Assembly (NCBI GenBank): GCA_021826565.1
Contig: JAKAZJ010000076.1
Span: forward strand, 1-7,579
Length of the DNA stretch: 7,579 bases
From: Pseudomonadota bacterium
GTDB lineage: Bacteria > Pseudomonadota > Alphaproteobacteria > Acetobacterales > Acetobacteraceae
Direction: 5' to 3'
The notes beneath the pieces are model-generated. The model did no database searches and had not been told where the DNA came from. It saw only the letters and a program-made list of their open reading frames with translations. The position numbers and the translations under genes were made by a program. Below, piece by piece: positions 1-7,333 of the stretch. Every line of letters starts with the position of its first letter. Positions within the stretch are counted from its first letter, which is position 1.

Positions 1-1010
1 CCGCCGACGCGTCGCCGGGAACGCCCGTCTCGCCGGCCGGGCGATCGCGCTATTCGGCTCTGGTGTGGGCTGCGGTCCTGGCGGCTCCGGTGCTGGTGCT
101 GGGGGCGGTGTTCCTGGATCGGGTGCCCGAGCCAAATCCGATGCAAAAGCTGGTGCCCGCGATCGCGCGGGCGGAGCCGGCTGCCGCGCGCCCGCCGTCG
201 ATCCCCTCGCCGTCGATCCCCTCGCCGTCGATCCCCTCACCGTCGATCCATGCGGCTGCTCCCGCGCCGATCTTGAAGCCGGTGATCACCAAACCTGCGG
301 TGATCGCACCGGCGCCGAACCCGGTGGTCGCGGCGGCCTCTGCGAAGCCTGCGGTTGGAGCCAAATCGGCCAGGTTGGCGGCGCAGGAGGGCAAGCCCGC
401 GGTGGTCGTACCCGCGCCGCGGCCGGCGGTCGTGGCGGCGGACGTTGCAAAACCGGCGGTCAAAGCTGAACCGGTCAGCCCCATGGCGGCAGGGGTCAAG
501 CCTACGCTGGCCGCACCCGGGCCGAAACCGGCGGTGGCCACGCCGGTTGCCGCACAAGCCTCGGCCCAACCCAAGCCCGTCCGGGCCGGGCCAACGGTGA
601 TCGGGCCCGAAGGAACCAGCACCCCCGCCGACACAGCGTCGCTCGACACGTCGCTTCCGGCCACGCCACCGCTCGCCCCGGCCGCGCCGCCCGCTCCGGC
701 TCCGGCCGCCAACGCCGTGCCCCCCGCCGTTGCCGCCTCCCCCGCCCGTGCCCTCTCCCATGCGGCGAAGATCGCGATCCGCGCTACTGCCGACGCCTGG
801 GTCTCCTTGCTTGACGCGAATGGCACGGTGGTGCTGTCACGCCTGTTGCACGCGGGAGATACGCTGGTGCCGCCGGCGCCCGGGCTGATGCTGACCACCG
901 GGAATGCGGGCGGGACCGAACTGGTGGTGAACGGCGTCGCCGGCCCACCGCTGGGCGCATCGGGGGTTGTTCGGCACGGGGTGCCGCTGGTCGTGCCACC
1001 GTCGCGCTGA
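1..1010 (+). CDS. RodZ-like protein, C-terminal part (5' end outside window)
   Basis: The frame is open from base 3 with no stop, so the gene begins left of the window; 335 residues are visible. In order they show a short basic stretch (GRSR), a 22-residue hydrophobic segment (bases 51-116) fitting one membrane span with the basic side inside, a long Pro/Ala/Val-rich linker with repeats (about bases 120-765), and a folded C-terminal domain (about bases 768-1000). That domain has the pattern of the RodZ C-terminal DUF4115 domain: an A-D-A-W-V-S-L-L-D-A-N-G strand, an H-A-G-D-T turn, a T-G-N-A-G-G turn and a V-V-N-G-V hairpin. RodZ is an inner-membrane protein linking the MreB cytoskeleton to the elongation machinery; its N-terminal cytoplasmic helix-turn-helix would lie upstream and is not seen. 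The GTG at 63 lies inside the membrane segment and is not a credible start. The linker is unusually long. The assignment rests on domain pattern and topology only. Confidence 0.72.
   Translation, partial: ADASPGTPVSPAGRSRYSALVWAAVLAAPVLVLGAVFLDRVPEPNPMQKLVPAIARAEPAAARPPSIPSPSIPSPSIPSPSIHAAAPAPILKPVITKPAVIAPAPNPVVAAASAKPAVGAKSARLAAQEGKPAVVVPAPRPAVVAADVAKPAVKAEPVSPMAAGVKPTLAAPGPKPAVATPVAAQASAQPKPVRAGPTVIGPEGTSTPADTASLDTSLPATPPLAPAAPPAPAPAANAVPPAVAASPARALSHAAKIAIRATADAWVSLLDANGTVVLSRLLHAGDTLVPPAPGLMLTTGNAGGTELVVNGVAGPPLGASGVVRHGVPLVVPPSR
195..249 (+). repeat. 15-bp in-frame tandem repeat, about 3.7 copies
   Basis: The unit CCGTCGATCCCCTCG occurs at 195-209 and 210-224, then with one end change (G to A) at 225-239, and as a 10-base partial copy at 240-249. 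The unit is a multiple of three, so it adds a five-residue Ser-Ile-Pro-Ser-Pro repeat to the periplasmic linker of the RodZ-like protein without shifting frame. The near-identity of the copies suggests recent expansion by slippage, so copy number may vary between strains. Confidence 0.9.
291..536 (+). repeat. Degenerate Lys-Pro-Ala-Val repeats in RodZ-like linker
   Basis: Five KPAV tetrapeptides, plus RPAV and KPVI variants, are scattered at irregular spacing through this part of the linker, with Ala, Val and Pro filling between. The coding is degenerate, so this is an older or selected protein repeat rather than a recent DNA duplication. Such Pro/Ala/Lys-rich sequence is expected to be extended and flexible, and could act as a spacer across the periplasm or contact the cell wall; that role is inference. 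Confidence 0.7.
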
Positions 1011-1176
1011 CCCGGCGCGTAACGCCGAAGCCGGTTCGCTCTTTCCCTGGCGCGAAATCCCAGGTGCGGGAAGCCACCCCATCAGCAAGCCTCAGCCCCT
1101 TGACGCTCCCGGCTTGATACGCCATGTCCCTCCAATCAGGACCCATATGGTCCCCATTCACCGAGGCCGGATCTGC
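1011..1176 (+). promoter_or_regulatory. Intergenic region, likely suf operon promoter region
   Basis: This is the only sizeable non-coding gap before the suf genes, so the operon promoter is expected here. A TTGACG hexamer at 1100-1105 fits a -35 box, but no good -10 box lies 16-18 bases downstream (CATGTC at 1123-1128 is poor), so the promoter call is weak. Two small hairpins lie after the upstream stop codon (5-bp stem 1013-1017/1023-1027 and 5-bp stem 1046-1050/1060-1064). Neither is followed by a T-tract, so I do not call a terminator. GAGG at 1163-1166 is a plausible ribosome-binding site, 10 bases before the regulator ATG. Confidence 0.4.
1139..1153. promoter_or_regulatory. Short inverted repeat upstream of regulator, candidate operator
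   Basis: GGACC (1139-1143) and GGTCC (1149-1153) are perfect inverted arms around the 5-base spacer CATAT. The site lies 23 bases before the regulator ATG and downstream of the possible -35 box at 1100. Rrf2 proteins bind as dimers to dyad sites and often control their own operons, so this is a reasonable operator candidate. A 5-bp dyad can arise by chance, and it does not match an IscR consensus I can recall with certainty. Confidence 0.3.
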
Positions 1177-1635
1177 ATGCTCAGGCTCTCCAAGCTGACC
1201 GATTACGCCGTGGTGGTACTGGTGCGCCTGGCGCGTGGGGACGCCGGCATCCAAACCTCGCCTGGCCTCGCCGCGTCCAGCGGTATCCCCGAGCCTACCG
1301 TCGCCAAGGTCCTGAAAGCCTTGACCGGCGCAGGCTTGGTTGTGTCCCAGCGCGGCGCGCGCGGTGGCTATCGGTTGGCGCGCGCGCTTGCCGCCATTCC
1401 GGTGGCCGAAGTCATCGCCGCGATCGACGGCCCGATCGCGCTGACCGCCTGCGTCGATGGCGCCGAAGGTGCGTGCTCCACCGAAAATCTCTGCCCGGTC
1501 CGCGGCCGCTGGGACCCGGTGAACGCCGCGATCGACACCGCTCTGCATGCGATCACGCTGGCCGACATGGAAGAAGCGGCCATCCCGCGTGCGTTCCGCC
1601 TGGCTCCCGCCGCACCCCGGCAAGTCGTATCCTAG
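1177..1635 (+). CDS. Rrf2-family transcriptional regulator of the SUF operon
   Basis: This 152-residue protein starts with the Rrf2 signature MLRLSKLTDYA, followed by a winged helix-turn-helix (about residues 25-70, with S-G-I-P-E-P-T-V-A-K-V-L-K recognition-helix sequence and an R-G-A-R-G-G-Y-R-L wing). Three cysteines follow at 92, 100 and 106 in C-x7-C-x5-C spacing. In IscR, the related E. coli regulator, three cysteines and a histidine bind a [2Fe-2S] cluster. The spacing here resembles the SUF-associated Rrf2 group found next to sufB, so it probably senses cluster supply and represses or activates the suf genes. I chose ATG 1177 because it begins the conserved domain and has GAGG 10 bases upstream; the in-frame ATG at 1147 and the longer frame from 967 add no conserved sequence. 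Its stop lies 12 bases before sufB, so it is probably autoregulated. Family call is firm; cluster binding is inferred. Confidence 0.93.
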   Translation: MLRLSKLTDYAVVVLVRLARGDAGIQTSPGLAASSGIPEPTVAKVLKALTGAGLVVSQRGARGGYRLARALAAIPVAEVIAAIDGPIALTACVDGAEGACSTENLCPVRGRWDPVNAAIDTALHAITLADMEEAAIPRAFRLAPAAPRQVVS

Positions 1636-1637
1636 GA
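1634..1637 (+). promoter_or_regulatory. sufB ribosome-binding site overlapping regulator stop codon
   Basis: AGGA at 1634-1637 shares its first two bases with the TAG stop of the regulator (1633-1635) and ends 10 bases before the sufB ATG at 1648. Ribosomes finishing the regulator would therefore sit on the sufB initiation site, which suggests translational coupling of regulator and scaffold. Confidence 0.5.
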
Positions 1638-1647
1638 TTATCTGCCG

Positions 1648-3119
<1,472 letters not shown>

Positions 3120-3120
<1 letters not shown>

Positions 3121-3860
3121 TGCTGACGATTACCAACCTGTCCGCGGCGATCGAGGGCAAGCCGATCCTGCGCGGCATCGATCTCACGGTGCCCTCGGGC
3201 GAGGTCCACGCCATCATGGGACCGAACGGGTCCGGCAAATCCACCCTGTCCTACGTCCTGGCGGGACGGGAGGAGTATGTGGTCAGCGCCGGCAGCGTCA
3301 CCTTCGACAGCGCCGACCTGCTTGCCATGCCGCCCGAGCAACGAGCGGCGGCCGGCATCTTCCTTGCTTTCCAGGCCCCGGTGGAACTGCCGGGCGTGAA
3401 CAACGCCAATTTCCTCCGCACCGCGCTGAACGCCATCCGCCGCGCCCGGGCCGAACCCGAGCTGGACGCGGTGCAGTTCCTGAAACTCGTTCGCGCCGAA
3501 GCCAAGCGGCTGGCGATGCCCGAGGACATGCTGAAGCGCAACGTCAATGTCGGCTTCTCCGGCGGCGAGAAGAAACGCAACGAAGTGCTGCAGATGTCGC
3601 TGCTGCGCCCGCGCCTGGCGATCCTGGACGAAACCGATAGCGGGCTTGATATCGACGCTCTGCGCATTGTCGCCGAAGGGGTGAACGCGCTGCGCGGTCC
3701 GGATTTCTCCGCCCTTGTTATCACCCACCATCAGCGCTTGCTGGAGCGGCTGGTGCCGGACCGGGTGCATGTGCTCTCGGCCGGGCGGATCATCCGCTCC
3801 GGCGGGCCGGAACTGGCGCTGGAACTGGAAGCCAGCGGCTATGCGGCGGTCGCGGCATGA
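3120..3860 (+). CDS. sufC: Fe-S cluster assembly ATPase SufC
   Basis: This 246-residue ABC-type ATPase powers the SufBC2D scaffold and is a soluble member of the family, not a transporter. All nucleotide-binding motifs are present: Walker A GPNGSGKST (34-42), Q-loop Q85, signature F-S-G-G-E-K-K-R (146-153), Walker B L-A-I-L-D-E (166-171), D-loop S-G-L-D (174-177) and switch histidine H203. K152, E171 and D173 fall at the same numbers as in E. coli SufC, where a SufC-specific salt bridge holds the glutamate away until SufB/SufD bind. ATG 3120 is chosen because it gives the usual SufC N-terminus and a TGATG junction with sufB; the same frame is open upstream to 3030, but that stretch is sufB-coding in another frame. 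GGAAGGG at 3102-3108 is a likely ribosome-binding site. Confidence 0.98.
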
Positions 3861-5104
3861 CGGCGCAGCCGACCGGTGTGGCTGCGTTCCTGGCCCGCCA
3901 TGCGGCGCTGCTGGGGGGATTGCCCGGCGACCCCGCGCCGCGCGCGGCGGCGGTGACGGCGTTCCGCGCCCTGGGCATGCCCGGGGCGGCGGCGGGACGG
4001 CGGGAAGAAGCGTGGAAATACACCTCGCTGCGCGCCCTGGCCGAAGCCCCCTTGTCCGATCGCGCCAGCACCGCGACGCCCGAGCTGCCCGCATCCCTGG
4101 CGCCGGCACGGCTGGTCCTGGTGGATGGGCGGTTGCGGCGCGATCTGTCGGTGCTGCCGGACGGGATCGCTGTCACCGCCTTCGCCGAGCATCCCGATTT
4201 CGATCCCATGGCCGGCACCGAGACCCGCGTGCTGGCCGCCATGAACACGATGTTTGCCGCCGACGGCGTGACCATCGCGGTCCCCGCCGGTCTGGACGCC
4301 GGCACGATCGCGCTGCTGTCGTTCACCACCCACGGCCAGGCCGCGCATCCGCGCCACACCGTCGTGCTGGACGCAGGCGCGCGGTTGACGCTGCTGGAAA
4401 CCGCCACCGGCACCGGGCGCTATCTGCACAACCCGCTGACCGTGATCCGGCTGGCCGCCGGCGCGCGGTTGACGCATCTGCGCTTGCAGGACGAATCGGA
4501 CGCGGCCTTCCACCTGGCCCTGATCGCCGCGGAGCTCGACCTCGGCGCCACCTATGACGGCTTCACCCTGGCGGCAGGCGCGCAGCTTGCCCGCACCGAA
4601 TTCCATGCTGTCCTGGCGGGCGCCGGTGCCCATGCCGGATTTTCGGCCGCCCAGCTTCTGTCCGGCACGCGCCACGCCGATCTGACCTCGGTGATCCGCC
4701 ATGCTGCGCCGCACGGCACCTCGCGCCAGAGCGTGAAAACGGTGCTGACCGGCGCCGCGCGTGGTGTGTTCCAGGGCCGCATCGAAGTTGCTCGCGACGC
4801 GCAGAAGACCGACGGCTACCAAATGAGCCAGGCGCTGCTGCTGTCCGATGCCGCCGAGATGGACGTGAAGCCGGAGCTGGAAATCTTCGCCGACGACGTG
4901 AAATGTAGCCACGGCGCCACGCTCGGCGCGCTGGACCCGGACCAGCTGTTCTACTTGCGCGCCCGCGGTATCACCGAAGGCGCCGCGCGCGCGCTGCTGG
5001 TCCGCGCGTTCCTCGCCGAGGCGCTGGAGACCGTGCCCCACGCCGGCGCAAGCGCGGCGATGTCAGCGGCGGTGGATCGCTGGTGGGATCACAACGGAAC
5101 ATGA
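3857..5104 (+). CDS. sufD: Fe-S cluster assembly protein SufD
   Basis: The product is 415 residues. An Ala-rich helical N-terminal region contains the SufD motif E-A-W-K-Y-T-S-L-R (51-59), a beta-helix core follows, and the C-terminal region carries D-D-V-K-C-S-H-G-A (346-354) then L-D-P-D-Q-L-F-Y-L-R-A-R-G-I, all typical of SufD. SufD is the paralogue of SufB and forms the SufB-SufD heterodimer that binds two SufC subunits. H352 corresponds to E. coli H360, a proposed cluster-site residue at the SufB interface, and C350 to the neighbouring C358. The N-terminal half is low in charge and rich in Ala/Gly, the least conserved part of the family. The ATG overlaps the sufC stop as ATGA and has no strong Shine-Dalgarno sequence of its own, so translation is probably coupled to sufC. 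Confidence 0.96.
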   Translation: MTAQPTGVAAFLARHAALLGGLPGDPAPRAAAVTAFRALGMPGAAAGRREEAWKYTSLRALAEAPLSDRASTATPELPASLAPARLVLVDGRLRRDLSVLPDGIAVTAFAEHPDFDPMAGTETRVLAAMNTMFAADGVTIAVPAGLDAGTIALLSFTTHGQAAHPRHTVVLDAGARLTLLETATGTGRYLHNPLTVIRLAAGARLTHLRLQDESDAAFHLALIAAELDLGATYDGFTLAAGAQLARTEFHAVLAGAGAHAGFSAAQLLSGTRHADLTSVIRHAAPHGTSRQSVKTVLTGAARGVFQGRIEVARDAQKTDGYQMSQALLLSDAAEMDVKPELEIFADDVKCSHGATLGALDPDQLFYLRARGITEGAARALLVRAFLAEALETVPHAGASAAMSAAVDRWWDHNGT

Positions 5105-6339
5105 ACCACGTGACGCACGCATTCGACGTCTCCCGCATCCGCGCGGATTTCCCGATTCTGGGCCAGCAGGTGCATGGCAAACCGCTGGTGTTCCTGGACA
5201 GCGCGGCATCCGCGCAGAAGCCCCGCGCCGTGATCCAAGCCATGACGGCGGCGATGGAAACGCAATACGCCAACGTCCATCGCGGCCTGCACTGGATGAG
5301 CGAGCGCACTACCGAGGCCTACGAAGCCGCGCGCGATGCCGTTGCCGCGCTGATGAACGCGCGCGACCGGCACGAGATCGTGTTCGTCCGCAACTCCACC
5401 GAAGCACTTAACCTGGTCGCCCACAGCTACGGCCGCCACATCCTGCGTCCCGGCCAGGCGGTGGTTATCTCGGCTATGGAGCATCATTCCAACATCGTCC
5501 CCTGGCAGATGCTGCGCGACGAACGCGGCATCGAACTGCGCGTGGCGCCGATCACCGACGCAGGCGAGCTCGACATGGCAGCGTTCGAGGCGCTTCTGGA
5601 CGACGGCAAAGTGGGGCTGGTCGCAATCACCCATATGTCGAACGTGCTTGGCACCTATACCAACCCGGCGCGGATCGCGCGGATCGCGCACGCGCATGGC
5701 GCCAAGGTGCTGTTCGACGGCTCGCAGGCGATCGTGCATCGCGCGGTGGACGTGCAGGCGATCGACGCGGATTTTTACGCCTGGACCGGCCACAAACTGT
5801 ACGGCCCGACCGGCATCGGCGTGCTATGGGCGCGGCGCGAGCTGCTGGAGGCGATGCCGCCGTTCCTGGGCGGCGGGGAAATGATTTCCTCGGTCACCTA
5901 CGAACGGTCCAGCTGGGCCGCGGTGCCGCATAAATTCGAGGCTGGCACGCCAGCGATCCTGGAGGGCATCGGCCTCAAGGCCGCCATCGAGTACGTGCAG
6001 GCCGTCGGCTATGACGCGATCGCAGCGCATGAGGCCGCATTGACCGAGCACGCTTTGGCTCGCCTGTCCGACATCGAGGGCCTGCGCGTCCTGGGTGCCG
6101 CGCAGGACCGCGGTGGGGTGGTGTCGTTCGCGCTCGATCGCGCGCACGCGCATGACGTGGCGACGTTGCTGGATCGGTTCGGCATTGCGGTGCGTGCCGG
6201 GCATCACTGTGCGGAACCTCTGATGCATCGGCTGGGCCTGGAGAGCACCGCCCGCGCCAGCTTCGGCATCTACACCACGCCGGGTGAAATCGATACGCTG
6301 GCCGACGCGCTGGTGCGCGTGCGGGAGTTCTTCGCATGA
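5101..6339 (+). CDS. sufS: Cysteine desulfurase SufS (SufU-type)
   Basis: This 412-residue PLP enzyme converts L-cysteine to alanine, leaving a persulfide on its own cysteine. PLP-site residues are visible: H129 in E-H-H-S-N, D206 and Q209 in F-D-G-S-Q-A, and the Schiff-base lysine K232 in T-G-H-K-L-Y-G-P. The catalytic C370 lies in R-A-G-H-H-C-A-E-P-L-M, and R365 and R385 match substrate-binding arginines. Each is six above the E. coli SufS number, which supports the start. H351 in A-H-D-V-A-T-L-L is the position of B. subtilis H342, which takes part in the zinc-ligand swap with SufU; E. coli SufS, which uses SufE, has Tyr there. I chose ATG 5101 because it makes an ATGA overlap with the sufD stop like the sufC-sufD junction; a GTG at 5083 would add six unconserved residues. 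Confidence 0.97.
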   Translation: MNHVTHAFDVSRIRADFPILGQQVHGKPLVFLDSAASAQKPRAVIQAMTAAMETQYANVHRGLHWMSERTTEAYEAARDAVAALMNARDRHEIVFVRNSTEALNLVAHSYGRHILRPGQAVVISAMEHHSNIVPWQMLRDERGIELRVAPITDAGELDMAAFEALLDDGKVGLVAITHMSNVLGTYTNPARIARIAHAHGAKVLFDGSQAIVHRAVDVQAIDADFYAWTGHKLYGPTGIGVLWARRELLEAMPPFLGGGEMISSVTYERSSWAAVPHKFEAGTPAILEGIGLKAAIEYVQAVGYDAIAAHEAALTEHALARLSDIEGLRVLGAAQDRGGVVSFALDRAHAHDVATLLDRFGIAVRAGHHCAEPLMHRLGLESTARASFGIYTTPGEIDTLADALVRVREFFA

Positions 6340-6361
6340 GCGTATTGTCGCGGATGCTCCG

Positions 6362-6464
6362 GTCATGGCCAGGCCTGACCCGGCCATCCACCCAAATCTG
6401 TGCCCGCGGGATTCCGCGGCCCGATCGCCGGTGCGCGGATGGCCGGGTCAAGCCCGGCCATGAC
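6362..6464. repeat. REP-like long inverted repeat in the sufS-sufU gap
   Basis: Arms at 6362-6389 and 6437-6464 are inverted copies matching at 26 of 28 positions, separated by a 47-base centre. Each arm is also a palindrome on its own: in the right arm ATGGCCGGG (6439-6447) pairs perfectly with CCCGGCCAT (6453-6461) around TCAAG; the left arm is the same with one mismatch. The centre holds a further stem, CCGCGG (6404-6409) with CCGCGG (6414-6419). The motif resembles the dispersed intergenic palindromes common in alphaproteobacterial genomes, which are often mistranslated as MAGLDPAI-like peptides. It nearly fills the 142-base gap and would form either one long stem or three hairpins in the suf mRNA. 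Whether it is multicopy here cannot be seen from one window. Confidence 0.85.
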
Positions 6465-6481
6465 GAAGCGGATCGCGTCCG

Positions 6482-6955
6482 ATGAACGGCGCGCTCGACG
6501 ATCTGCGCGATCTGTACCAGGACGTGATCCTGGACCACGGCCGCCACCCGCGCCACGGCCGGCGCCTGACCGCGTTCGACGGTTCGGCCAGGGGCGACAA
6601 CCCGATGTGCGGGGACCGCGTGGAAGTGTTCGTCCGCCGCGCCGCCGATGGCACCATCGCTGAGGCCGGGTTTGAGGCGCGTGGCTGCGCCATCTCCATC
6701 GCCTCCGCCGACCTGATGGCGGAGACCGTCGTTGGCAAAGCGCCGGCGGATGCGCGCGCCCTGTTCGCCGCGTTCCGCGATCTGGTCCGCACCGGAGCCT
6801 GCCCCGATTGCGCGCCGTCCCTGACCGAACCGCTGCAACGCCTGGCGCCGTTGGCGGGCGTGCACGAATACCCCTCGCGCGTGAAATGCGCGACTTTGCC
6901 TTGGCACGCCCTGATCGCCGCGCTGGATGGCGCGAAGGAGACCAGCCGTGAATGA
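6482..6955 (+). CDS. sufU: SUF sulfur-transfer protein SufU (IscU/NifU N-terminal fold)
   Basis: The 157-residue protein has the SufU pattern: L-Y-Q-D-V-I-L-D-H (11-19), N-P-M-C-G-D-R (40-46), G-C-A-I-S-I-A-S-A (68-76) and R-V-K-C-A-T-L-P-W (133-141). C43, D45, C69 and C136 match the B. subtilis SufU zinc ligands C41, D43, C66 and C128; C43 would be the persulfide acceptor from SufS. The 67-residue distance from C69 to C136 includes the roughly 20-residue insertion that separates SufU from IscU, and the IscU LPPVK motif is missing, so this is a SufS partner rather than a classic scaffold. An additional C107-P-D-C110 pair is present within the insertion region and is not in B. subtilis SufU. 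The start gives the usual N-terminus; upstream sequence is mostly the inverted repeat, and only a weak GAAG (6465-6468) serves as ribosome-binding site. Confidence 0.95.
   Translation: MNGALDDLRDLYQDVILDHGRHPRHGRRLTAFDGSARGDNPMCGDRVEVFVRRAADGTIAEAGFEARGCAISIASADLMAETVVGKAPADARALFAAFRDLVRTGACPDCAPSLTEPLQRLAPLAGVHEYPSRVKCATLPWHALIAALDGAKETSRE
6935..6940 (+). promoter_or_regulatory. Strong ribosome-binding site for the sufT-like gene
   Basis: AAGGAG at 6935-6940 lies 7 bases before GTG 6948, ideal spacing, and is within the end of sufU. It decides the start of the next gene: the in-frame ATG at 6927 lies upstream of this site and has no such motif in front of it. Confidence 0.75.
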
Positions 6956-7310
6956 CCCGACCCCCGTCGCCCACGCCGCCTGGACGCCCGATGGCGAAAC
7001 CGCGGCGCCACCCGGCGAAGCCGCGGTGATCGATGCCATCGCCACCGTGTACGACCCCGAAATCCCGGTGAACATCTATGAACTGGGATTGATCTACGCG
7101 ATCGAGATCGACGCCGCCGGCACGGTGAAAGTGGAAATGACCCTGACCGCCCCCGGTTGCCCCAGCGCGCAGGAACTGCCCGAACAGGTGCGCGATGCCA
7201 TCATGGCCATCCCCGGCGTGGCGGATGCCACGGTGGAGACGGTCTGGGACCCACCCTGGGACCCCTCGCGCATGAGCGAAGAAGCGCGCCTGCAATTGAA
7301 CATGTTCTGA
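6948..7310 (+). CDS. sufT: SufT-like DUF59/MIP18 Fe-S assembly protein
   Basis: The product has 120 residues from GTG 6948, which is preceded by AAGGAG and overlaps the sufU end by 8 bases. It belongs to the DUF59 (MIP18/PaaD-like) family: V-Y-D-P-E-I-P-V-N-I-Y-E-L-G-L-I-Y (34-50), a beta segment V-K-V-E-M-T-L-T-A-P-G-C-P (60-72) with the conserved C71, and the tail W-D-P-P-W-D-P-S-R-M-S-E-E-A-R (100-114) typical of the SUF-associated subgroup. Family members help mature Fe-S proteins, probably by cluster transfer to clients; the exact reaction is not settled. The first 25 residues are Pro/Ala-rich and unconserved. Its place between sufU and sufA supports a role in late steps of the pathway. 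The family is certain; the symbol sufT is by analogy, as some annotations use only a descriptive name. Confidence 0.92.
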   Translation: MNDPTPVAHAAWTPDGETAAPPGEAAVIDAIATVYDPEIPVNIYELGLIYAIEIDAAGTVKVEMTLTAPGCPSAQELPEQVRDAIMAIPGVADATVETVWDPPWDPSRMSEEARLQLNMF

Positions 7311-7333
7311 CCCGGACCATATCGGACAGCACC

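Noticed and set aside
63..65. GTG 63 as the start of the first gene
   Set aside because: It falls inside the membrane segment and the frame is open to the left edge, so the gene is truncated by the window rather than starting here.
1013..1064. Hairpins 1013-1027 and 1046-1064 as a Rho-independent terminator after the RodZ-like gene
   Set aside because: Each stem is only five base pairs and neither is followed by a run of T, so the sequence does not support a terminator call.
967..1176. Longer N-terminus for the Rrf2 regulator (start at 967 or ATG 1147)
   Set aside because: The added residues are not part of the Rrf2 family and the 967 start lies inside the upstream gene. The family N-terminus begins at ATG 1177 with a ribosome-binding site upstream.
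5083..5100. GTG 5083 as the sufS start
   Set aside because: It adds six unconserved residues. ATG 5101 forms an ATGA overlap with sufD, like the junction before it.
6400..6663. Plus-strand frame from 6400 crossing the repeat into sufU
   Set aside because: It is out of frame with sufU, begins inside the repeat and shows no conserved sequence.
6363..7295. Minus-strand frame beginning opposite the sufT-like gene and reading through the repeat as an MAGLDPAI-type peptide
   Set aside because: It is antisense to sufU and sufT-like, and its MAGLDPAI segment is only translation of the palindromic repeat, a well-known source of false genes in alphaproteobacteria.
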